From positions 1 through 5,449 of the forward strand of contig CAKRRD010000069.1 in assembly GCA_934394815.1 (NCBI GenBank): a stretch of 5,449 nucleotides of DNA, read 5' to 3'. Under the pieces are notes generated by a model. It worked only from the letters and a program-made list of their open reading frames with translations. It had not been told where the DNA came from and did not search any database. A program made the translations under genes and the position numbers. Positions 1 to 5,449 of the stretch are shown piece after piece (position 1 is the first letter of the stretch; each line of letters starts with the position of its first letter). Origin of the DNA: an uncultured Acetatifactor sp. GTDB taxonomy: Bacteria; Bacillota; Clostridia; Lachnospirales; Lachnospiraceae.

Positions 1-12
1 AAATGCGGTCGC

Positions 13-60
13 AAAAACAATGCTCACGTCGAACAGTAATTTTCGCCGTGAGCATTTGTT
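13..60 (-). terminator. Intrinsic terminator after glgP
   Basis: Read on the minus strand, a hairpin forms about 22 nt after the glgP stop codon. The outer stem pairs 47-56 with 19-28 (TGCTCACG arms plus two A-T pairs). It continues past a single bulged base at 57 with three more pairs (58-60 with 16-18). A 1x1 mismatch (29/46) leads to an inner 4-bp stem (30-33 with 42-45) and an 8-nt loop. The hairpin is followed by a U-rich run (TTGTTTTTG on the minus strand, about 11-19). This is a normal Rho-independent layout and marks the end of the glgP transcript. The flanking A-rich side makes weak function on the plus strand possible, but no plus-strand gene is visible here. Confidence 0.85.
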
Positions 61-82
61 AACTCATTCACTAACTTTCCAT

Positions 83-2587
83 TTACTTCAGCACGACTTT
101 ATCCAGATGCCAGATCTCATCCACATACTGCTGGATGGTTCTGTCGGAAGTGAACTTGCCGGAGCAGGCCACATTCAGGATGGCACTCTTGGCCCAGTTG
201 TCTTCGTCGCGGTAAGCGGCTTCCACTCTCTTCTGTGCCTCTGCGTAGGACTTGAAGTCCTTGAGGATGAAGTAGGTGTCTGCCTTGGCGGTGCACTGGG
301 TGTTCAGCAGGGAATTGTACAGCGGGCGGAACAGCTCGGGATCTCCCGGTGCAAAGGTTCCGTTGATCAGCTGCATCAGTACCTTGCGGACATCCTGATC
401 GTTGTTGAATATCTCCATGGGGTCATATCCGCCGTTGTTCTCATAGTTGATAACTTCCTGTGCGGACAGACCGAAGATGAATGCATTCTCCTCGCCCACT
501 TCTTCTACAATCTCCACATTGGCACCATCCATGGTTCCCAGTGTCAGGGCACCGTTCAGCATGAACTTCATGTTACCGGTACCGGATGCTTCCTTACTTG
601 CGGTAGAGATCTGCTCGGAGACATCTGCTGCCGCGAAGATGATCTCTGCGTTGGATACATTGTAGTTCTCTATAAATACGACCTTAATCTTGCCGTTGAT
701 GGCGGGATCGTTGTTGACCACATCCGCTACGGAGTTGATCAGCTTGATGGTCAGCTTTGCATTGCGGTAACCGGCTGCGGCCTTGGCACCGAAGATGAAC
801 GTTCTGGGATAGAAATCCCGTTCCGGATGCTCCTTCAGTTCATTGTACAGATACATTACATGCAGAATATTGAGCAGCTGTCTCTTGTACTCATGCAGAC
901 GCTTTACCTGTACATCGAAGATGGATCTGGGATCTACTTCGATACCGTTATGCTCCAGAATATATTTCGCCAGACGTACTTTGTTCTGGTACTTGATGTT
1001 CATGAATTCCTGCTGCGCCTTCTTGTCATCCGCATATACCTTCAGGCGGGAAATCTGAGGCAGATCGGTGATCCAGTCGTCCCCTACATGAGCAGTTACC
1101 CAGTCAGCTAACAGCGGGTTCGCATGCAGCAGGAAACGTCTCTGGGTGATACCGTTGGTCTTGTTGTTGAAGCGCTCCGGGAACATCTCGTAGAAATCCT
1201 TCAGTTCCTGCTTCTCCAGAATCTCGGTATGCAGTCTTGCCACACCGTTGACAGAATAACCGGAAACGATAGCCATGTTTGCCATCTTCACCTGTCCGTC
1301 ATAGATGATAGCCATCTTGCGGATCTTCTCCTGTACATCCACACCGGGGACATTGCTGTACTTCTGCTGGATATCCAGAACGAATCTGCGGTTGATCTCC
1401 TCAACGATCTGATAGATTCTCGGAAGCAGTCTGGAGAACAGTTCGATGGGCCATTTCTCCAATGCTTCCGCCATGATGGTATGATTGGTGTAAGCACAGG
1501 TCTTGGTGGTGATCTCCCATGCTTCTTCCCAGGTCAGATAATAATCATCCATCAGCACACGCATCAGTTCGGCGATGGCTACGGTAGGATGGGTATCGTT
1601 CAGCTGGAACGTAACCTTCTCGTAGAACTTATGAATGTCGTCATGCTTTCTCATGTATTTCTCCACAGCTTCCTGTACGGAGGCGGAAATGAAGAAATAC
1701 TGCTGCTTCAGACGCAATTCCTTACCTGCATAGTGGTTGTCGTTGGGGTACAGGACTTCGACAATATTGCGGGCCAGATTCTCCTGCTCTACAGCCTTCT
1801 GGTAATCACCCTTGTCGAAAGAATCCAGCTGGAAGCACTCTACCGGCTCCGCATCCCAGATGCGCAGGGTGTTTACAATACCGTTGCCATAGCCCACAAT
1901 GGGGAAATCAAAGGGAACTGCCTTAACGGACTGATACCCCTCCTGCGTAAATACATTTCTGCCGTTCTCATCGGTGTGTACGCTGACATAACCGCCGAAC
2001 TTCACAGTCTTGGCATACTCCGGTCTGCGCAGTTCGAAAGGATTGCCGTTCATCAGCCAGTTATCGGGAACTTCTACCTGATAGCCGTCGCGGATCTCCT
2101 GCTTGAACATACCGTAACGATAACGGATACCGCAGCCGTATGCGGGATATCCCAGGGTTGCCAGGGAATCCAGGAAACATGCTGCCAGACGTCCTAATCC
2201 GCCATTACCCAATGCTGCATCCGGCTCCTGATCCTCTACAAGGTTCAGATCCAGTCCCAGCTCTTCCAGAGCTTCTGCCACGGGCTTGTAAGCTTTCAGA
2301 TTGATCAGGTTGTTGCCCAGTGCTCTGCCCATCAAAAACTCCATGGACATATAGTAGACCATCTTGGGATCTTCCTTCTCGTATGCTTTCTGGGTCTCCA
2401 TCCAGTTCTCTACGATACGGTCCTTGATCGCGTAAGACACTGCCTGGAAGATCTGCTGTGCATCTGCCTCCTCCAGATTCTTACGATACAGGGTGCGCAC
2501 ATTATATTCCACACTTCTCTTGAAGAGCTCTTTGTCGAACTCTTTTACTTTTGCCGGCTTTTCACTGGCTGCTACTGATTTTTTCAC
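83..2587 (-). CDS. glgP: Glycogen/maltodextrin phosphorylase (GT35 family)
   Basis: This enzyme cleaves alpha-1,4-glucan ends with phosphate to give glucose-1-phosphate. It is cytosolic, PLP-dependent and acts in glycogen or maltodextrin breakdown. The protein is 834 residues, full length for the family. Numbered from the chosen GTG start, it shows a GNGGLGRLAACFLDSLATLG-type N-terminal core (about 127-146), YGMF, a QLNDTHP block (about 328-334), active-site TNHT with His369, VKRLHEYKRQ (about 561-570), and the PLP signature EASGTGNMK with Lys674 as the expected Schiff-base lysine. The serine-14 phosphorylation segment of the animal enzymes is not present. GTG at 2585-2587 is preferred because AGGAG (2595-2599) sits 7 nt upstream. 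Upstream GTG (2606-2608) and ATG (2603-2605) codons have only a poorly spaced GGAG and would place that Shine-Dalgarno inside the gene. The gene has its own promoter and terminator and no glg neighbours. Glycogen versus maltodextrin preference cannot be settled from sequence. Confidence 0.97.
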   Translation of the reverse strand: MKKSVAASEKPAKVKEFDKELFKRSVEYNVRTLYRKNLEEADAQQIFQAVSYAIKDRIVENWMETQKAYEKEDPKMVYYMSMEFLMGRALGNNLINLKAYKPVAEALEELGLDLNLVEDQEPDAALGNGGLGRLAACFLDSLATLGYPAYGCGIRYRYGMFKQEIRDGYQVEVPDNWLMNGNPFELRRPEYAKTVKFGGYVSVHTDENGRNVFTQEGYQSVKAVPFDFPIVGYGNGIVNTLRIWDAEPVECFQLDSFDKGDYQKAVEQENLARNIVEVLYPNDNHYAGKELRLKQQYFFISASVQEAVEKYMRKHDDIHKFYEKVTFQLNDTHPTVAIAELMRVLMDDYYLTWEEAWEITTKTCAYTNHTIMAEALEKWPIELFSRLLPRIYQIVEEINRRFVLDIQQKYSNVPGVDVQEKIRKMAIIYDGQVKMANMAIVSGYSVNGVARLHTEILEKQELKDFYEMFPERFNNKTNGITQRRFLLHANPLLADWVTAHVGDDWITDLPQISRLKVYADDKKAQQEFMNIKYQNKVRLAKYILEHNGIEVDPRSIFDVQVKRLHEYKRQLLNILHVMYLYNELKEHPERDFYPRTFIFGAKAAAGYRNAKLTIKLINSVADVVNNDPAINGKIKVVFIENYNVSNAEIIFAAADVSEQISTASKEASGTGNMKFMLNGALTLGTMDGANVEIVEEVGEENAFIFGLSAQEVINYENNGGYDPMEIFNNDQDVRKVLMQLINGTFAPGDPELFRPLYNSLLNTQCTAKADTYFILKDFKSYAEAQKRVEAAYRDEDNWAKSAILNVACSGKFTSDRTIQQYVDEIWHLDKVVLK

Positions 2588-2693
2588 CTGTGTTCTCCTC
2601 TCCATCACACTCCGGAACAGAACTCTCTTAAAAATATTCCAAACCGGATCCTGTTATGATTTCATCCAATATTCTTACCCAAATACAGTTAAT
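2588..2693 (-). other. glgP 5' leader, about 100 nt
   Basis: This is the predicted untranslated leader between the inferred transcription start (about 2687) and the GTG start. It contains two short complementary pairs: AACAG (2616-2620) with CTGTT (2651-2655), and TCCGG (2611-2615) with CCGGA (2644-2648). The two pairings cross, so they cannot both form as simple hairpins. Each is only 5 bp. I do not recognise a known riboswitch or an attenuator with a U-tract. The leader boundary depends on the promoter call. Confidence 0.4.
2595..2599 (-). promoter_or_regulatory. Ribosome binding site deciding the glgP start
   Basis: The minus strand reads AGGAG, then 7 nt, then GTG (2585-2587). This is near-ideal spacing for a Gram-positive Shine-Dalgarno. 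It argues for the GTG start seven codons inside the longest open frame, which begins at 2608. Confidence 0.8.
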
Positions 2694-2722
2694 ATTATAG
2701 CAAACTTCCGGGTGCATTCCAA
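2694..2722 (-). promoter_or_regulatory. Predicted sigma-A-type promoter of glgP
   Basis: The minus strand has a perfect extended -10: TG at 2702-2701, one base, then TATAAT at 2699-2694. Seventeen bases upstream is a -35-like TTGGAA (2722-2717), which matches TTGACA at four of six positions. The predicted transcription start is near 2687. The element lies in the 163-bp gap between the membrane gene and the longest glgP frame, and points at glgP. Direct repeats sit just upstream and around it, so regulation is plausible. Confidence 0.8.
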
Positions 2723-2725
2723 CTG

Positions 2726-2742
2726 TTTCGTATATTTTCGTA
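2726..2742 (-). repeat. Two TTTCGTA direct repeats, 10 bp apart, upstream of the glgP -35
   Basis: Plus-strand TTTCGTA occurs at 2726-2732 and 2736-2742 (TACGAAA twice on the coding strand). The copies are offset by 10 bp, about one helical turn, and end 4 bp upstream of the -35 hexamer. This is a typical position and phase for an activator or response-regulator half-site pair. No regulator is identified, and the region is AT-rich, so chance is possible. Confidence 0.45.
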
Positions 2743-2771
2743 GGACTTTTTACCCAAAATATATTTTTTCC

Positions 2772-4082
2772 TTACGCAGGCATTCCCCTTCGGAAAATTC
2801 TCCGGAGATTCCGCAGGGTCACGATCAGTATGGCCGCTGTGCAAAAAAGGGCTGTCCGGTCACCGGAAGCATAGATCGTGGGGGAAAATCCTACCACCAA
2901 TCTTGACAGAAATCCTGCGGCCAGAATCAGCAGTTCCAGCAGGGTCTCCTCCGATACACCCCACACATAGAAGATCGTACCCGCCACCGCTGCCAGCACT
3001 ATCAGGTAACACAACGTCTGGAATACCACCAATCCTCCGGAAAAATAAGACATCCCCGGGATCTGCCGGTTCTGAACCAGCACTCCGATGCCGTTGCGTC
3101 CTCTGGTCAGCCGTCCGGAATTCAGTAGGAAATTACCCGCCTGACCGATCCCCCAGTAAAATACCACCGGAAGCAATGACAGCAGGAGTCCCGGAATTCC
3201 GCGTTTTTCCTTCCGATTCCAAAAGGTGAGCAGCGCCACCAGCCACAAAATTGCAGAAAACAGGCCGAAAACATAGCTTTTCTGTCCATCTCCCGCCGCC
3301 AGATAATACTGTGTCGTATCCAGGAATCCCATCCAGAGTTTCTGCCCGACAGACAATCCCGCAAATTCCGGGAAAAAACGCTGTATTTCCGCCTCCGTCC
3401 GGCAGGCATTTCCCGGCGCCGTCAGTATGAATACCAGAGAACCTGCGATCAGCAACAGCTGCAGGAAATAAAACGGTGACAACTTTTTTCTCTTCCATAA
3501 AAGATAACCGCCAAAGACCACATAACTTCCCAGCAGGATTGCTCCCATCTGCTCCATATTGGCGCCGTAGAGCGCGCAGACCGGACACACCGCAAATTCC
3601 CACACCGGAATCTTCTCCTCCCGGATCCAGTGTCTGAGTGGCAGCATTGCCACCAGTCCCAGTGTAAGCGGCCAGAGATAATTGATTGTGGTGGTGATCC
3701 AGCCGGCACTGCTTAAGGAGAAAAACGGAACGATCCAGATCATACAGAACATCAGCATCTGCGCCTGCATTTTTTCCTGTTCCTTCTCACCGCCGAACAG
3801 TTCGCTTACGATCCATAAAAACAGCACGATCATCAGACTGTCCGCGATCTTCCACCACCATACATTTCCAGTGGCAAACGGCAGCATGACAGCTTCGATC
3901 AGCACTCGGGAAGACCATGTGTGATAGCGCTCCCGCAAAAAGTCAAACATTGACTGATTCGCCAGAATATTTTTATACGCCAGATCATCCCCGAAATCCG
4001 CCCGGATCAGAGTATGCGCCAGAAGCAGGAGCAGAAACATGCCTGCTAAAAGCCCCCATTTTTTTCGATCTGTCTGTTTCAT
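2772..4082 (-). CDS. Polytopic membrane protein, probable DUF6056 family
   Basis: This is a 436-residue integral membrane protein of unknown function with about 10-12 hydrophobic segments. The clearest are near residues 9-26, 77-96, 108-123, 133-149, 177-196, 204-221, 270-287, 296-312, 346-373, 381-398 and 410-424. The short basic N-terminus before the first segment suggests an inside start. Polar motifs look family-conserved: D29 and G31-D32-D33 right after segment 1; WSSR (56-59) with E63; N134-Y-L-W-P; N175-x-E-Q; A-P-G-N (222-225) with R228; and S406-G-D-R409 near the end. This pattern recalls the DUF6056 family, assigned from memory. An acidic pair in the first external loop is also seen in GT-C glycosyltransferases, so a lipid-linked sugar transferase role is possible but unproven. 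The ATG start has AAGGA 8 nt upstream and its own promoter. No terminator is visible after the TAA stop. Confidence 0.88.
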   Translation of the reverse strand: MKQTDRKKWGLLAGMFLLLLLAHTLIRADFGDDLAYKNILANQSMFDFLRERYHTWSSRVLIEAVMLPFATGNVWWWKIADSLMIVLFLWIVSELFGGEKEQEKMQAQMLMFCMIWIVPFFSLSSAGWITTTINYLWPLTLGLVAMLPLRHWIREEKIPVWEFAVCPVCALYGANMEQMGAILLGSYVVFGGYLLWKRKKLSPFYFLQLLLIAGSLVFILTAPGNACRTEAEIQRFFPEFAGLSVGQKLWMGFLDTTQYYLAAGDGQKSYVFGLFSAILWLVALLTFWNRKEKRGIPGLLLSLLPVVFYWGIGQAGNFLLNSGRLTRGRNGIGVLVQNRQIPGMSYFSGGLVVFQTLCYLIVLAAVAGTIFYVWGVSEETLLELLILAAGFLSRLVVGFSPTIYASGDRTALFCTAAILIVTLRNLRRIFRRGMPA

Positions 4083-4090
4083 TTTTCTAT

Positions 4091-4095
4091 TCCTT
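4091..4095 (-). promoter_or_regulatory. Ribosome binding site of the membrane protein gene
   Basis: AAGGA on the minus strand lies 8 nt before the ATG at 4080-4082, supporting that start. Confidence 0.75.
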
Positions 4096-4100
4096 CCCGT

Positions 4101-4121
4101 GATCTGCCTTGTTGCCAGATC
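4101..4121 (-). promoter_or_regulatory. Dyad GATCTG-N9-CAGATC in the membrane gene leader
   Basis: Perfect 6-bp arms GATCTG (4101-4106) and CAGATC (4116-4121) flank a 9-nt centre. The dyad lies between the predicted transcription start (about 4135) and the ribosome binding site (4091-4095). It could be a DNA operator for a dimeric repressor or a weak leader hairpin. There is no U-tract, so it is not a terminator. With only 6-bp arms, chance cannot be excluded. Confidence 0.4.
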
Positions 4122-4141
4122 TTTTCTGTCTTCTGCCCTGT

Positions 4142-4150
4142 ATTATAACA
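4142..4150 (-). promoter_or_regulatory. Predicted extended -10 promoter of the membrane protein gene
   Basis: The minus strand reads TGTTATAAT (4150-4142), a perfect extended -10. No good -35 is present at 16-18 bp spacing: the hexamer at 17 bp is GTGCGT. Activity would therefore rely on the TG element or on an activator. The predicted start is near 4135, giving a leader of about 50 nt. The element lies just after the ileS terminator, which supports a separate transcription unit. Confidence 0.65.
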
Positions 4151-4171
4151 GATAATTCCCCGATACGCACG

Positions 4172-4204
4172 AAAAAGCTCCCCGTGAAAATCACGGGAAG
4201 CTTT
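4172..4204 (-). terminator. Intrinsic terminator after ileS
   Basis: On the minus strand, AAAGCT-T-CCCGTGA pairs with TCACGGG-G-AGCTTT around a 3-nt loop. This gives a 14-bp stem with one U-G wobble (4198/4180). The stem runs into five T (4176-4172). It begins about 18 nt after the ileS stop codon and is a strong Rho-independent terminator that isolates ileS from the gene downstream. Confidence 0.93.
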
Positions 4205-4222
4205 CTGTTGTCTGCAGGGCTG

Positions 4223-5449
4223 TTATACTCTCTCCACAGCGATCACTGCGTTCTCGCCGTTGATATTCCATTCCTTGGATACAGCGTACTCTGCACCGCT
4301 TGTCAGTTCGTCCGCCAGAACTTTGCCACCAATGGCATCTTTGTTCTTCCGGGCAATCTCAGACAGCCTGTCATTACCGTTGATGGATACACGGATGTGA
4401 TCGGTCACTTCGAAGCCGCTCTCCTTACGCATGGTCTGGATCTTACTGATGATCTCGTATACGAAACCTTCCTCTACCAGTTCCGGTGTCAGGTTGGTAT
4501 CCAGCACAACGGTCATCTTGTTGTCTTCCTGAGATACATAGCCTTCCTTCTGTGCCATGTCGATCAGCAGATCGTCCTTGGTCAGTTCTACTGCCACGCC
4601 GTCTACATCGAACTTCAGAGCGCCGTCTGCATTCAGTTCATCCATGGCCGCATTGCCGTCCAGTGCAGCCAAATGCTTCTGGATACCGCCTAACTGCTTG
4701 CCGTACTTGGGTCCTACGGTACGCAGCTGAGGTTTGAAGGTGTAAGAGGTAAAGTCACGGACGTCATCGGTGAATACCACTTCCTTGACGTTCAGTTCGT
4801 CCTCGATGATCTCCTGGTAGAACTCACTTAAGGTAAAGTCTGCCTTGATATACATTCTGCTGATGGGCTGACGGTTCTTGATGGCAGCCTCGTTACGGCA
4901 CGCACGTCCCATAACAACAGCATCCAGTACATCCTCCATATCCTCTTCCAGCTTCTTGTCGATGTGATCCTTGTTGACTACAGGGAAGTCACACAGATGG
5001 ATACTCTCGGGAGCGGATGCATCGTTGCTTCTTACCAGATTCTGGTAAATATCCTCAGTCATGAAGGGGATCATGGGTGCTGCAGCCTTACAGATGGTCA
5101 CCAGTGCGGTATACAGCGTCATGTAAGCGTTAATCTTATCCTGCTCCATGCCTTTTGCCCAGAAACGTTCGCGGCTGCGTCTTACATACCAGTTACTCAT
5201 CTCATCGACGAAGTCCTGCAGTGCCTTGGCAGCTTCGGGGATACGGTACTGATCCAGATTGCTGTCTACCTCAGCTACGGTAGAGTTCAGCTTGGACAGC
5301 AGCCACTTATCCATTACGGGCAGCTTATCGTATTCCAGCGTATATTTGGAAGCGTCAAAATTATCAATGTTGGCATACAGTACGAAGAATGCGTAGGTGT
5401 TCCACAGGGTACCCATGAACTTACGCTGTCCTTCCTGTACGGCCTTGCC
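4223..5449 (-). CDS. ileS: Isoleucyl-tRNA synthetase, C-terminal part (5' end outside window)
   Basis: This class I synthetase charges tRNA-Ile with isoleucine in the cytosol. Only the last 408 residues are in the window; the frame stays open to position 5449. The fragment begins GKAVQEGQRKFMGTLWNTYA, the segment that follows the catalytic core. The anticodon-binding domain follows (about fragment residues 46-160, with DKWLLSKLN, NWYVRRSRERFW and PMIPFMTEDIY). After it comes a C-terminal region resembling DUF5915 (NRQPISRMYI near 192, then ELVEEGFVYEII and IQTMRKESGFEVTDHI). The fragment has only three cysteines and none forms a CxxC pair. The C-terminal zinc finger of type 1 enzymes such as that of E. 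coli is therefore absent, which fits the eukaryote-like type 2 form. The HIGH motif, KMSKS motif and editing domain are not visible here. Any T-box leader would also lie outside. Confidence 0.96.
   Translation of the reverse strand, partial: GKAVQEGQRKFMGTLWNTYAFFVLYANIDNFDASKYTLEYDKLPVMDKWLLSKLNSTVAEVDSNLDQYRIPEAAKALQDFVDEMSNWYVRRSRERFWAKGMEQDKINAYMTLYTALVTICKAAAPMIPFMTEDIYQNLVRSNDASAPESIHLCDFPVVNKDHIDKKLEEDMEDVLDAVVMGRACRNEAAIKNRQPISRMYIKADFTLSEFYQEIIEDELNVKEVVFTDDVRDFTSYTFKPQLRTVGPKYGKQLGGIQKHLAALDGNAAMDELNADGALKFDVDGVAVELTKDDLLIDMAQKEGYVSQEDNKMTVVLDTNLTPELVEEGFVYEIISKIQTMRKESGFEVTDHIRVSINGNDRLSEIARKNKDAIGGKVLADELTSGAEYAVSKEWNINGENAVIAVERV

Larger units (their letters stand above)
2675..2758 (-). 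repeat. TTACCCAAA direct repeat pair flanking the glgP promoter
   Basis: The 9-mer TTACCCAAA occurs at 2675-2683 and at 2750-2758, 75 bp apart. One copy is centred near +9 and the other near -67 relative to the inferred start. The first continues as ATA and the second as AATA. The coordinates given span both copies; the sequence between them is the promoter. This could be a pair of operator sites or coincidence. Confidence 0.4.

Noticed and set aside
20..2197. Two long plus-strand open frames (20-1111 and 1124-2197) opposite glgP
   Set aside because: They are exactly in codon register with glgP, so they are open only because glgP avoids TTA, CTA and TCA. The first also spans the glgP terminator. 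The translations show no recognisable domain, whereas the minus-strand protein is a clear phosphorylase.
2757..2768. AAAATATATTTT palindrome as a terminator of the membrane gene
   Set aside because: It is pure A-T with no room for a loop, no GC stem and no following T-run suited to termination.
2792..2806. CodY-box-like AATTTTCCGAAGGGG on the minus strand
   Set aside because: It matches the 15-base CodY consensus at only 10 positions and lies inside the 3' end of the membrane protein gene.
2493..2906. 137-codon plus-strand frame across the glgP promoter region
   Set aside because: It overlaps the starts and ends of two good minus-strand genes and the predicted promoter, and its translation is not recognisable.
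3122..3709. Minus-strand frames of 69-156 codons inside the membrane protein gene
   Set aside because: They overlap the well-supported membrane protein frame, have no plausible ribosome binding context that I can see, and give arginine/glycine-rich translations typical of shifted frames.
4109..4693. 194-codon plus-strand frame opposite ileS
   Set aside because: It is in codon register with ileS and runs through the ileS terminator and the membrane gene promoter, so it is a codon-bias shadow.

Overview
The window (5,449 bp) looks like ordinary chromosome from a Gram-positive anaerobe of the class Clostridia, most likely Lachnospiraceae. This rests on three things: the style of the glycogen phosphorylase, an isoleucyl-tRNA synthetase of the eukaryote-like (type 2) form that lacks the C-terminal zinc finger, and strong Gram-positive Shine-Dalgarno and extended -10 promoter signals. 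The family-level placement is inference from protein style, not from a search.

All three genes lie on the minus strand, so transcription runs from high to low coordinates. 4223-5449 is the 3' part of ileS; its 5' part, with the catalytic HIGH and KMSKS motifs, lies beyond the window edge. It ends in a strong intrinsic terminator (4172-4204). 4083-4222 holds that terminator, an extended -10 promoter, a short dyad and a ribosome binding site. 2772-4082 encodes a 436-residue polytopic membrane protein, probably of the uncharacterised DUF6056 type. 2588-2771 is an AT-rich control region for the last gene, with an extended -10 promoter, two kinds of short direct repeat and a leader of about 100 nt. 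83-2587 is glgP (glycogen/maltodextrin phosphorylase), followed by a long terminator hairpin at 13-60.

The genes appear to be separate transcription units with no obvious shared pathway: translation (ileS), an envelope or unknown role (the membrane protein), and storage-polysaccharide breakdown (glgP). No clear terminator separates the membrane gene from glgP, so some read-through into glgP is possible. I see no RNA gene, mobile element, CRISPR array or phage gene.

I did not find a new multi-gene system. The items most worth a second look are the membrane protein, with its conserved-looking acidic and polar motifs in a GT-C-like layout, and the repeat-rich glgP promoter.
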